NCBI GenBank assembly: GCA_936943315.1
Contig: CAKZJM010000323.1
Coordinates: 1 to 31,785, forward strand
Source of the DNA: an uncultured Methylophilus sp.
Lineage (GTDB): Bacteria > Pseudomonadota > Gammaproteobacteria > Burkholderiales > Methylophilaceae
Reading direction: 5' to 3'
Length of the DNA stretch: 31,785 nucleotides
Shown here in pieces: positions 16,167 to 23,908 of this stretch; the first letter of the stretch is position 1; every line of letters starts with the position of its first letter. Both the position numbers and the translations under genes were made by a program. The notes under the pieces were generated by a model. The model was not told the origin of the DNA and did no database searches. It worked only from the letters and a program-made list of their open reading frames with translations.

Positions 16167-16328
16167 GGGATACACTGGCCAGGTGATGATTCGAGTAGCC
16201 GTTACCAGACTGACTAAAGCAAGACTGGCTAAATAATGTCTATTTAGAAAAGTCTGCTCTTGCAGTCATGCCTTGATAAAAGGTCTCTAGCACTTTGCGT
16301 AAGACGCGTATCATTTTCTGTTTGAACG
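16167..16328 (-). other. Spacer between the DUF1989 gene and the internal riboswitch
   Basis: An unusually long spacer for this tightly packed operon. It holds an AT-rich inverted repeat CTAAATA/TATTTAG (16229-16247) and no gene. It could carry a second promoter or an RNA-processing site that lets the carboxylase and hydrolase be expressed apart from the importer; no convincing -35/-10 pair was found. Confidence 0.4.
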
Positions 16329-16964
16329 TCAGTTCCATACAAACACCTCCGCCTGGGTTGGGTTCCATCCATTACATGGATTGTTCAGTTGTGGGCAATT
16401 CGAGATCAACACAATTAAATCTTGATGCGCCTTTAATTCCACATATTTGCCTGGCGCTGAAATTCCGTCTGCGAAGGTCAGGTCGCCTTGTTGCGTGACG
16501 GGGACATTCATAAAAAAATTAATGTTTGCGCCAATATCCCGCTTATTCAATCTGCCATCGTGCAAACAGGCACACATAAAATTATCCCGGCAGCTATGCA
16601 TGTAGCGCTTATCTAATGCGTAACGCACGGTATTGCTCTCTTGGGCGCAGGCGCCTCCCAGCGTATCGTGGCGGCCGCAGGTATCGGCAACGATAGTGGC
16701 CAGTGGATTACCCAGATTCGAATACAGCGTGGTACCGGTCGTGAGATACACTTTGTTTTGATTGCGCATGGTGCGTTGGGCGTCATAGCGCTCCCTTGGT
16801 TGGCTGGCGCTATAAAACAGGGTGTCCACCGCCTGATTACCCTCACTGTCCAATAGCCTGAGTGTCTGCCCTGCCTTGACTTCAAACAAATACGGTTCGC
16901 CTGCCGGAATGACATGGTGGAAAGAAGCGTTTTCAGCCACTAACTGGCTTGAGATGATGTTCAT
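16329..16964 (-). CDS. DUF1989 urea carboxylase-associated protein 2 / carboxyguanidine deiminase subunit
   Basis: From the ATG at 16964 (preceded by GAGGGAGA) the product has 211 residues; an extended frame 26 codons longer overlaps the previous gene and is less likely. It is a DUF1989 protein of the UAAP2 type, with VPAGEP-like start (HHVIPAGEPYLFEV), the metal-site motif ADTCGRHDTLGG, the MHSCRDNF segment, NINFFMNVPV and the C-terminal ISNCPQLNNPCNGWNP. Such proteins form a heteromeric deiminase (CgdAB) converting carboxyguanidine to allophanate and ammonia. Its partner is the gene immediately upstream, 14 bases away. The pair is the clearest sign of guanidine rather than urea metabolism. 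Confidence 0.88.
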   Translation of the reverse strand: MNIISSQLVAENASFHHVIPAGEPYLFEVKAGQTLRLLDSEGNQAVDTLFYSASQPRERYDAQRTMRNQNKVYLTTGTTLYSNLGNPLATIVADTCGRHDTLGGACAQESNTVRYALDKRYMHSCRDNFMCACLHDGRLNKRDIGANINFFMNVPVTQQGDLTFADGISAPGKYVELKAHQDLIVLISNCPQLNNPCNGWNPTQAEVFVWN

Positions 16965-16978
16965 ATTGCGTGTCTCCC

Positions 16979-17707
16979 TCAGAGGTAAAAGCGTTCGGTA
17001 TTGTGGAAAGCCCGGCCATTTTCTGGTCGTGACTGGCGACAAACGTCACTCACGCTTTCATTTTCTGCTTCGCGCCAAGACAGTTGCACCGGGCGCGGTT
17101 GATATTGAGGATTAGGATCCAACGGGTGCTGAATAGCCGTCAGAATCACCAAGGTATCCATAGGTGCATACAAGTCGATATAGTCGCCTGGACAAGAGTT
17201 GTTCGGCACAAAGGACAGGTATCCTTCATCATCCACGGTCACTTTGCTAAAAAAATTGACCACCATGAGCAAGTCTTGAATATCGAGATTCCATTTACCC
17301 ATCTCAACCAAAAGATTATCCGTGCCATTGCGATAAAACTGATTGCGGAGCTCCTGGTAACGGCCTACACCGTATTTGTCCTGAACCTCTTGGGCATTTA
17401 ATACGCCGCCGAAACTGTCATGCCAACCGCAGGTATCTTCAGTGATTGCCGCGAGAACCCGCCCCATGTCTGAATAAAAGCAATGCCCTTTGGTGAGCTT
17501 TGCGGTGTGTTGCGCTTTTAAGGTATCAGGTAAATTGAGTCGCTCGCTGTGTTGATGTGCATTCAACATCATGAGGCTCACGTTTGCGTTACCCTCGACA
17601 TCAGTCATTCTTAATACCTGGCCCTTTTTCAGAATGAAGGAGGTATGGCCACCTCCGGGCACAAGCTCTTCATACAGCCTATTGGATATGTTTGAAACGT
17701 TGTTCAT
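16979..17707 (-). CDS. DUF1989 urea carboxylase-associated protein 1 / carboxyguanidine deiminase subunit
   Basis: The 242-residue product is the longer DUF1989 paralogue (UAAP1 type). Visible motifs are LYEELVPGGGHTSFIL near the start, TDVEGNANVSLMMLNA, LPDTLKAQHTAKLTKGH, the metal-site motif EDTCGWHDSFGG, NQFYRNGTDNLLVEMGKW and the C-terminal SRPENGRAFHNTERFYL. It shares the TCGxHD site with the next gene and probably forms a mixed complex with it to deiminate carboxyguanidine. The ATG is preceded by AAAAGG. It starts 11 bases after the ABC ATPase gene. I have not assigned the A/B subunit letter. Confidence 0.88.
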   Translation of the reverse strand: MNNVSNISNRLYEELVPGGGHTSFILKKGQVLRMTDVEGNANVSLMMLNAHQHSERLNLPDTLKAQHTAKLTKGHCFYSDMGRVLAAITEDTCGWHDSFGGVLNAQEVQDKYGVGRYQELRNQFYRNGTDNLLVEMGKWNLDIQDLLMVVNFFSKVTVDDEGYLSFVPNNSCPGDYIDLYAPMDTLVILTAIQHPLDPNPQYQPRPVQLSWREAENESVSDVCRQSRPENGRAFHNTERFYL

Positions 17708-17718
17708 TTGTAAACCTT

Positions 17719-18501
17719 TTAATTCGTTTGCTTAAGAACATGGCTGGGCAAAATGGCCACCTGTTCTTGTTGTTTGTGTCTGTCCTGGTTTAACTTGATG
17801 TCGTAAGTGATCCGGGCACCATAGGCTTTAGGCGCATGAGGATCGACTCTGACCTTATCAAAGACCATCAACCGGGTGCCCAAATGGAAGCCCTCAGAGA
17901 GGTCATGGGTCACCATGAACACCGTCAGCTTTGTTTCCTTGCATAGCGCCAGCATGAGGGCATGCATATCTTTTCGAATGCCAGGGTCCAGTGCCCCAAA
18001 CGGCTCATCCAGTAACAGGATTCTGGGTTGAGCAATCAACGCCTGTGCAATGGCCAGCCGCTGTTGCATGCCACCGGAGAGGGCGGATGGATATTGGTGC
18101 AAATGATGCTCAAGCCCCACGCGCTGAAGGATTTCTGTTGCCTTGCGCCTGGCCTCTTTCTTTTTTGAGCCCAAGAAACGGCCCCAAAATGGCGAGGCTG
18201 AAAACTCCATGCCAATCACGACGTTCTCAAGCACAGTCAGGTGGGGAAACACTGAATACTTCTGGAACACGACCCCTCTTGACTGGTCTGGCTCGGCAGC
18301 CAGCGTTTTCCCATCCAGAAGGATCTCTCCTTTTGCCGGGGTTTCCTGGCCTAAAAGCATACGCAGGAAAGTGGACTTGCCGCAGCCAGAGGCGCCTACC
18401 AGTGTGCAGAATTCGCCTTCCTCAATCTGCAGATTGAGCCCTTCCAGCACCACATGATCGCCATAGCGTTGCCATACATTCTTGAATTCTATAAAGCTCA
18501 T
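17719..18501 (-). CDS. ABC transporter ATP-binding protein, NitT/TauT type
   Basis: The 260-residue product is the ATPase of a NitT/TauT-family importer. Walker A is GASGCGKST (37-44), the Q-loop lies at VVFQKYSVFPH (about 77-87), the ABC signature LSGGMQQRL is at 141-149, Walker B LLLDEP at 162-167, and the switch His is in VTHDLSEG. Its start overlaps the permease stop as ATGA, so translation is coupled. The position after a guanidine-I aptamer and before the deiminase and carboxylase genes suggests import of guanidinium or a guanidine-releasing compound. Confidence 0.92.
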   Translation of the reverse strand: MSFIEFKNVWQRYGDHVVLEGLNLQIEEGEFCTLVGASGCGKSTFLRMLLGQETPAKGEILLDGKTLAAEPDQSRGVVFQKYSVFPHLTVLENVVIGMEFSASPFWGRFLGSKKKEARRKATEILQRVGLEHHLHQYPSALSGGMQQRLAIAQALIAQPRILLLDEPFGALDPGIRKDMHALMLALCKETKLTVFMVTHDLSEGFHLGTRLMVFDKVRVDPHAPKAYGARITYDIKLNQDRHKQQEQVAILPSHVLKQTN

Positions 18502-19313
18502 GCGCCTGCCCCCTCAGCCCAGGGAAAACAGAGGTGATGCAGCTTCTTCAGCGCATAGTCTGTCAACCAGGCCAACAGCGTGATCCATAGCACATAGGGC
18601 AGAATGACATCCATCGCCAGATATCTGCGTACCAGAAAAATACGATATCCCAAGCCCTCTGTCGCCGAAATGGCTTCAGCAGAAATCAAGAACAGCCAGG
18701 CTGAACCCATCAGCAAACGCAACGAAGTCAGCAGCCTCGCAAGCAATTGCGGAAGAATGACGCGAATCATGACAGTCCACGAATTTGCGCCCAAGGTCTG
18801 TGCTTTGATGATGATTTCTTTAGGTAACTCTCTTGCACGCTGTTCTAAATCACGTGCGAGCATCGGGGTGAGGCCAATCACGATCAGCATGACTTTTGAT
18901 AGCTCATCCAATCCAAACACAATAAAAAGGATGGGCAGAATCGCCAGCGGTGGCACCATTGAGATCACGCCGACTAATGGAGAAAGCGAAGCCCGAACCA
19001 GGGGGATGGCACCGAGAAGGATACCCAGCATTAAGCCCAGGAATGCCACAATCGCCAAGCCCAGCCCCAGACGCTTCAAACTGGCTAAGGTGTCATCCAG
19101 CATCAAATAGCTGCCTGTGGATGGATCTTCTGTAAAGGCCATCAGCTTCACTGCATCCACCATTTGAGAAACGCTGGGAAGCAACTTATCTTCCGGGTTA
19201 TCAACCAGGCGCAGGTGTGAGTTCACCAGGTAGACGATGGCGATCAACATCATGGGTATGATGGCAAGCATCCAGCGCGTACCCTTGCTAGGATTTTGAT
19301 TAATCAATCTCAT
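18498..19313 (-). CDS. ABC transporter permease, NitT/TauT type
   Basis: The 271-residue product has about six hydrophobic segments and the binding-protein-dependent transport signature in the cytoplasmic loop (AQTLGANSWTVMIRVILPQLLARLLTSLR, around 165-195), which docks to the ATPase. It is the membrane channel of the importer encoded here. The gene starts 10 bases after the binding-protein gene and ends in a four-base overlap with the ATPase gene, so all three form one unit. Confidence 0.92.
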   Translation of the reverse strand: MRLINQNPSKGTRWMLAIIPMMLIAIVYLVNSHLRLVDNPEDKLLPSVSQMVDAVKLMAFTEDPSTGSYLMLDDTLASLKRLGLGLAIVAFLGLMLGILLGAIPLVRASLSPLVGVISMVPPLAILPILFIVFGLDELSKVMLIVIGLTPMLARDLEQRARELPKEIIIKAQTLGANSWTVMIRVILPQLLARLLTSLRLLMGSAWLFLISAEAISATEGLGYRIFLVRRYLAMDVILPYVLWITLLAWLTDYALKKLHHLCFPWAEGAGA

Positions 19314-19323
19314 AACTCACCTG

Positions 19324-20385
19324 TTAAAGCTTGCCGTCAACAGCCATTTGCAGATAGGTATCAGTGAATCTTAATTTAATGTTTTTGCTGTTTCCGGTCG
19401 TGGTGCCATTCGGATAGGCAATGCCTATGGAGTTTGCAGATTTAGCCGAAGGCCCGAGTAATCCGTTCTCAAACGAAAAGGTAGAGACCTTTTGCATAAT
19501 CGCCGGCAATTTGGCATCCCTGACAAAAGCGAGCGAGCTGGCGGGTTCATAGAACAAAGCCGTGGTGGAAATCTGCTGCATGTAAGAATCAAGCGTGGCG
19601 CCAGAGTGCTTTGCCATGTATTGCAATGCGTCTTTATCTTTTGCTTTCATGAGCGCCATCACTTCAAACCATGCACCAGTTAAGGCCTTGCCCAGCGAGG
19701 GATTTTTTTGAAGGGTGTCAGTGTTGACGACCATCAAATCGATGATTTCGCCAGGGATCTGGCTTGAGTTGAATACTTTTGTCGTATTTGGCAGCGAGGC
19801 CAACTCAGAGAGTTGCGGGTTCCACGTGGCCATTGCTTTGACGGACGGCGTATTGAATGCGCCGACAATATCTGCATCAGACACATTCACCAACTTCAAA
19901 TCCTTTTGGGTCATGCCTGCTTGCTCCAGTGCTCTCGCAAGCAAGTAGTGTGAAACAGAGTATTGCACCAGGTGTACGCTTTGGCCTTTGAGATCTTTGA
20001 GCTGTTTATTCACGCCCTTCACGACAATCCCGTCGTTGCCATTTGAATAATCACCCACAATCAACGCAGTGGAATCGACCCCGCCAGCCGCTGGCACAAC
20101 CAGGGCGTCCAAATTGGCCATACTGCAACCATCAAATTGACCAGCGGTATATTGATTAATGGATTCAGCGTAATCGTTCAGCTGAGTGACTTTAATGGAA
20201 ATGCCGTATTTTTTAGCCCACTTAGCGACGATCCCTTTTGCTTGCGCATAGTCCCAAGGCATCCATCCGGCATAAATGGTCCAGCATATATTGAATTGTT
20301 TTTTTGAGTCAGCAGCGAATGCGGCTGTGTTGACGACAGAAAGGCAAAGCAGCGTCAGTGCAATTGTGAAGCGTCGAGCGAGCAT
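19324..20385 (-). CDS. ABC transporter substrate-binding protein, NitT/TauT family
   Basis: The 353-residue product has a signal peptide (cleavage after AFA, before ADSKK) and the SsuA/TauA-type periplasmic binding fold, starting with FNICWTIYAGWMPWDYAQAKGIVAKWAKKYG. It captures the substrate for the importer encoded downstream. It is the first gene after the guanidine-I riboswitch. The Shine-Dalgarno GGAG (20396-20393) lies in CTTGGAG, which can pair with CTCCAAG of the aptamer. Binding proteins of this family in guanidine-riboswitch operons are known but the exact ligand here is not shown by sequence. Confidence 0.9.
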   Translation of the reverse strand: MLARRFTIALTLLCLSVVNTAAFAADSKKQFNICWTIYAGWMPWDYAQAKGIVAKWAKKYGISIKVTQLNDYAESINQYTAGQFDGCSMANLDALVVPAAGGVDSTALIVGDYSNGNDGIVVKGVNKQLKDLKGQSVHLVQYSVSHYLLARALEQAGMTQKDLKLVNVSDADIVGAFNTPSVKAMATWNPQLSELASLPNTTKVFNSSQIPGEIIDLMVVNTDTLQKNPSLGKALTGAWFEVMALMKAKDKDALQYMAKHSGATLDSYMQQISTTALFYEPASSLAFVRDAKLPAIMQKVSTFSFENGLLGPSAKSANSIGIAYPNGTTTGNSKNIKLRFTDTYLQMAVDGKL

Positions 20386-20440
20386 AATAAAACTCCAAGT
20401 GGGTTATTCGGCAAGGGAGCAGCGAACATTTGAAATGTTG
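20386..20440 (-). promoter_or_regulatory. Expression platform of the guanidine-I riboswitch
   Basis: Downstream of the aptamer a long hairpin pairs GGGAG with CTCCC and AGC-AACAT with ATGTT-GCT, reusing the aptamer's last GGGAG. It lacks a U-tract. The Shine-Dalgarno region CTTGGAG (20399-20393) is fully complementary to CTCCAAG (20481-20475) inside the aptamer, where those bases otherwise pair as ACCTC/GAGGT. Ligand-stabilised folding would therefore free the ribosome-binding site. Confidence 0.5.
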
Positions 20441-20540
20441 CTATCTCCCGGGCTTTTATCCCGCCGTGTAACCTCTTGGAGGTCGTCAGCTCTCGGACCA
20501 GCACCTACTTAAGTAAGTCGGAACCCTAGCCAACCATTAG
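20424..20540 (-). ncRNA. Guanidine-I (ykkC-yxkD) riboswitch
   Basis: Minus strand, the conserved segments appear in the right order and spacing: GGCTAGGGTTCCGAC (5' side), CTGGTCCGAGAGCTGACGAC, the small hairpin ACCTC-CAA-GAGGT, then ACACGGCGGGATAAAA and GCCCGGGAGA at the 3' side. These are the diagnostic strands of the ykkC aptamer that binds guanidinium. It precedes the importer-deiminase-carboxylase operon by about 45 bases. Confidence 0.96.
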
Positions 20541-20580
20541 GTAATGCAGCGTTGATACATGCCGCCCCTCACTGTTTGAT

Positions 20581-20597
20581 TAGCAACTAATGTGCCA
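20581..20597 (-). promoter_or_regulatory. Sigma54 (RpoN) promoter of the guanidine operon
   Basis: Minus strand TGGCAC-N5-TTGCTA. The GG and GC dinucleotides of the -24 and -12 elements are exactly 10 bases apart, a near-consensus RpoN promoter. The start would be near 20570, about 30 bases before the guanidine-I aptamer. Confidence 0.85.
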
Positions 20598-20650
20598 GTC
20601 AATAAGTGATTGTTTTTTCAATAAACCTCAGTAAAAGGGATGAATAAAAA

Positions 20651-20667
20651 TGCACCAACTGGGTGCA
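20651..20667. promoter_or_regulatory. NtrC-like enhancer site
   Basis: TGCACCA-ACT-GGGTGCA, a 17-base inverted repeat with one mismatch that matches the NtrC consensus TGCACCA-N3-TGGTGCA at all but one base. It lies roughly 80-97 bases upstream of the predicted RpoN start, a usual distance for an activator of sigma54 transcription. Confidence 0.75.
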
Positions 20668-20770
20668 AAAAGCCCAAATGTGGGCGTAATGCCGCCAATC
20701 AACGGGGTATTCAGCACTCCCATTTCTTGCTTTTTGAGTCATCCCCTTTCAGCATGATTTTAAACAGCCA

Positions 20771-20798
20771 GTGCGCACTCTTATGCTTGAGTGCGCAC
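20771..20798 (-). terminator. Hairpin terminator after the molybdopterin oxidoreductase gene
   Basis: A perfect 10-bp stem GTGCGCACTC/GAGTGCGCAC with an eight-base loop, 45 bases after the oxidoreductase stop. The following GGCTGTTTAAAATC gives only a weak U-tract. It would insulate the NtrC site and RpoN promoter from upstream transcription. Confidence 0.65.
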
Positions 20799-20843
20799 GC
20801 TGCACTCATCCATACCCGCCCCCTATTTCTAAGCAGCTCGACG

Positions 20844-22970
20844 TTAAACCAGCTCGACTTCCACCAGATTATCGCTAAAAGTATTGGAGTGGCCCATGTC
20901 GCCATACTCGGCGGAGCTGATACAGTTGACGGTGCCCTGGTTGAGTTGCCGCCAGTAGCCCAAGGTCGCCACCACAATGCCAGGGTTCACGTCTGTGGTC
21001 ACGCGGGCGACGGCTTCAAAAGCCCCTCTTTCGTTGTATGTTTTAACCTTCATGCCTTCCTGAACATTACGTGCTAGCGCATCCACAGGATTAATCATCA
21101 GGTATTGCTCGCCTTGCACGCGGATTTTGGACTCCATATTCGCGTATGAAGAATTGATGAAACCATGGCTTTTGGGCGAAATGATGTTTAAAGGGAATCT
21201 GGCCGCCAGTGCTGCGTTGGCATCTGCGGTTTCGCGACTGGGCACATAAGCCGGTAATGGGTCGAGATCTTCACCGGGCTGGAAGCCATCGTACATCTGC
21301 CTGAAGGGGCCTGCGACAAAGTTCTTGGCACCTTCCACCATAAACATGCACTTACCGGTAGGCGTGGGGAAATTGCCCTCGCGATGCGGGGCGCGGTCAT
21401 CTTTGGTGCCTACATTCAGCCTGGCGTATCCATGCTCACGCATATAGTTGAGGTCTATGCCTTTGCAGGCGGGCGAGTTCCAGTCGACATAGTTTTCCAG
21501 GCACTCGCTGTCGCTCCATTTGAAGTTGTCTTCTTCAAAGCCCAGACGCTGGGCTAAGCGGCGGAATATCTCGTTATTGGGCAAGGCTTCGCCGGGAGGC
21601 TCTATACACTTGGTGTTGTAGGTGAGGTATAAATGCCCCCAGGATAGAATCATGTCTTCTTGCTCTGCGCCCATGGCTGCGGGCAAGATAATATCTGCAT
21701 AAGACGCCGTATCGGAGATGAAATGATCAGCCACTATGGTGAACAGGTCTTCCCGCTTGAGCCCTTCAATCACTTTGTCGGTTTCGGGGGATTGGGTGAC
21801 CGGGTTGGTGTTCCACACCATGATCGATTTTATCGGCACTTCTAGCGGCGTTTCGCCTAGCAGCGCCCTGCCTAATTGTAGGATATTAACGACGGGCGTG
21901 CCTTCAGGAATCAGGTCCGGCCTGCAAATCACGTCAAATTTATAAGGGTGTTCCCACACCGGGAATTGCAGCGCACCGCCACCAACGTGGCGCCAGGCAC
22001 CGATGAGGGCGGGCAAGGAGGTCACAGCGCGGATGGCCTGGCTGCCGCCATAACTGCGTTCGAGCGCCACGCCGATACGGATGGCGGCAGGCGGTGTGGT
22101 GGCATATTCACGGGCAAACAGGCGAATCTGGTCGGCGGGGATGCCGGTGATGTCAGCCGCCCATTCCGGTGTACAGGATTTGGCTCTTTCTGCCAACGCT
22201 GCGTAGCCTACGGTATATTTCTCAACATAATCATGGTCGACCAAATCTTCTTCGATAATCACGTGCATCATGGCCATCGCCAATGCGCCATCGGTGCCTG
22301 GCTTGGGGGCAATATGCCAATCGGCTTCTTTTGCCGTTTTAGAGGCGAACGAATCCACGACCACGACTTTGGCGCCACGTTTTTGCGCGTCTTTAATAAT
22401 GTGCCAGTGATGCAGATTGGTGGAGACAGAGTTACAGGCCCAAATGACGATGAAATTAGCATGGATAAAACTCTCGGGGTCTACCCCAGCAGTCGGCCCG
22501 ACGGTGAGTAACCAGGCGGTACACGAGCCCTCACCACAGAAAGTCCGTTCACAGACCGTGGCCCCTAAGCGGTTAAAAAAAGCATCGCCGCCATTGAGCC
22601 CATGCACCAGCCCCTGGTTACCCAAGTAACTCACAGGCAATATGGCGCGCGGGCCGTCCTCTTGAATCAGTGCCTGCCAGCGATCGACAATCGTATCCAG
22701 CGCCTCATCCCAGCTGATACGCTCAAACTGATTGCTGCCTTTGGGCCCGACCCGCTTCATGGGATAGAGCAGGCGGTTGGGGTGATAATGCCGCTTTTCG
22801 TAATCTTTTAATTTAACGCACAAACCACCGCGGGTCATCGGGTGGTCAGGGTTGCCTGACACGGACAACAACTCACCGTCTTTGACATGAAACTGCATAG
22901 AACAAGTATCGGGACAATCATGAGGACAACCGCCATGAAAGGTTTGAACGCCATCTGCCACTTTATTCAT
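20844..22970 (-). CDS. Molybdopterin oxidoreductase, DMSO-reductase family
   Basis: The 708-residue product is a catalytic subunit with bis-MGD molybdenum cofactor. An N-terminal [4Fe-4S] motif is formed by Cys15, Cys19, Cys23 and Cys51 (GGCPHDCPDTC ... GGLCVK). Cofactor-binding segments follow, including the FCGEGSC region (about 144-150, candidate metal-ligand area), the NTNPVTQSPET segment, ADIILPAAMGAEQ and a C-terminal molydopterin dinucleotide-binding domain (from about 595, INPVDALARNVQEGMKVK). There is no Tat signal, so it should be cytoplasmic. GGAGTGAG precedes the ATG. No electron-transfer or membrane-anchor subunit is next to it. The substrate is unknown; sulfur or nitrogen oxyanions, N- or S-oxides and formate are all family options. 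Confidence 0.88.
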   Translation of the reverse strand: MNKVADGVQTFHGGCPHDCPDTCSMQFHVKDGELLSVSGNPDHPMTRGGLCVKLKDYEKRHYHPNRLLYPMKRVGPKGSNQFERISWDEALDTIVDRWQALIQEDGPRAILPVSYLGNQGLVHGLNGGDAFFNRLGATVCERTFCGEGSCTAWLLTVGPTAGVDPESFIHANFIVIWACNSVSTNLHHWHIIKDAQKRGAKVVVVDSFASKTAKEADWHIAPKPGTDGALAMAMMHVIIEEDLVDHDYVEKYTVGYAALAERAKSCTPEWAADITGIPADQIRLFAREYATTPPAAIRIGVALERSYGGSQAIRAVTSLPALIGAWRHVGGGALQFPVWEHPYKFDVICRPDLIPEGTPVVNILQLGRALLGETPLEVPIKSIMVWNTNPVTQSPETDKVIEGLKREDLFTIVADHFISDTASYADIILPAAMGAEQEDMILSWGHLYLTYNTKCIEPPGEALPNNEIFRRLAQRLGFEEDNFKWSDSECLENYVDWNSPACKGIDLNYMREHGYARLNVGTKDDRAPHREGNFPTPTGKCMFMVEGAKNFVAGPFRQMYDGFQPGEDLDPLPAYVPSRETADANAALAARFPLNIISPKSHGFINSSYANMESKIRVQGEQYLMINPVDALARNVQEGMKVKTYNERGAFEAVARVTTDVNPGIVVATLGYWRQLNQGTVNCISSAEYGDMGHSNTFSDNLVEVELV

Positions 22971-23374
22971 ATCTCACTCCAATCGCTGCGCTGAATGCAG
23001 TCATGTTTTAAAAAGAATCAATGCAAGACAGGTCTGTCTATTCTGAATACTATACTCCTTCATGCAGAAACTCAATGCTGTTGGAGATCTGCCGTATGGC
23101 CTGCGGCTGATGACTTCATAAAACATATTCATGACGGAAAATAGCGAAAGATTAAACACGTGTGCAGCCAAGGAAATTCCTCTCAGACTCAACAAAATAC
23201 AAAGAAGCCAAGAGAGTGCAGACTCACTTATCTTCTTTTTTATGTCACAAGCATGACCTCATTCGGCCTCTTTTGCTGTGTTAATCAGGCAAGAAACTCA
23301 ATAGCGTTATTCAAAGAGAGAGGTCGATGCGGAGTCAGAGAATCAAGTGCAGAGAGGTGAAAATGAGGTGGTTG
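22971..23374. other. Intergenic stretch before the molybdopterin oxidoreductase
   Basis: About 400 bases with no recognised gene. A 64-codon open frame on the minus strand (23001-23195) has no family features and no ribosome-binding site, so I do not count it. The oxidoreductase promoter should lie here, but I saw no near-consensus sigma70 or sigma54 site. Confidence 0.5.
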
Positions 23375-23407
23375 TAAAAAAAGAGATTGCTGGCAACAAT
23401 CTCTTTT
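23375..23407 (-). terminator. Intrinsic terminator of the small exported-protein gene
   Basis: Minus strand AAAAGAGATTG, seven-base loop, CAATCTCTTTT followed by more T: a perfect 11-bp stem with a long U-tract, beginning seven bases after the gene's stop codon. Confidence 0.92.
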
Positions 23408-23414
23408 CACATTA

Positions 23415-23720
23415 TTAATGAGCAGCCCCTGGTGCTGGTTCAGCTTCTGTAGGTTGCAATGGATTGTTCTCAGAAGAACCGCTGTTCTGATGACTGCTGC
23501 TCTGAGGGTAGGAGCCAGTTCTTTTTTTGGAATGATGTTTTTTAGTCTGCCGGTCTGAAGATGTTGGATGCTTGTTTTTGGCCTGGCCCTGAGCTTGGTC
23601 CCGGGCTTGGGGCGTTTCATTGGTACCCAGTTCTGCACCGTCCGTTTGTTTGTCGGTATCGGCGGCGTAGGTAGTCATTGCAAATGCAGAAAATAATAAA
23701 GTGATGAATAGTTTGCTCAT
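23415..23720 (-). CDS. Small exported low-complexity protein
   Basis: The 101-residue product starts with a signal peptide (MSKLFITLLFSAFAMTTYA, cleavage before ADTDK). The mature part, about 80 residues, is dominated by Gln, Ser, Thr, His, Lys, Asn and Pro (for example KKHHSKKR) and has no predicted fold that I recognise, so it is probably disordered in the periplasm or outside. AGGGAC precedes the ATG and a strong terminator follows, so it looks like a real single-gene transcript. I cannot assign a family or function. Confidence 0.65.
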   Translation of the reverse strand: MSKLFITLLFSAFAMTTYAADTDKQTDGAELGTNETPQARDQAQGQAKNKHPTSSDRQTKKHHSKKRTGSYPQSSSHQNSGSSENNPLQPTEAEPAPGAAH

Positions 23721-23908
23721 GTCAGTGTCCCTAAAAAAGTGTATTGGAAATCATTTTGTTCAACTGCCAATGCATTAGATGACGACTGCCATTCTTTACC
23801 TATCCGTGACGCTCTCATTTGAGTGTAGGATGGGACTGACCGGGGTGTCAGTGTTTATGGCATGCAGACATGCAAAGATCCAAACAGGCTCACACTATTG
23901 TGAAGGCG

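Noticed and set aside
20789..20805. Second NtrC-like site near the oxidoreductase hairpin (AGTGC-N7-GCACT)
   Set aside because: The half-sites are in the inverse order to the NtrC consensus and are part of the terminator-like stem.
23001..23195. 64-codon minus-strand frame before the molybdopterin oxidoreductase
   Set aside because: No ribosome-binding site, no domain, and composition like intergenic DNA.
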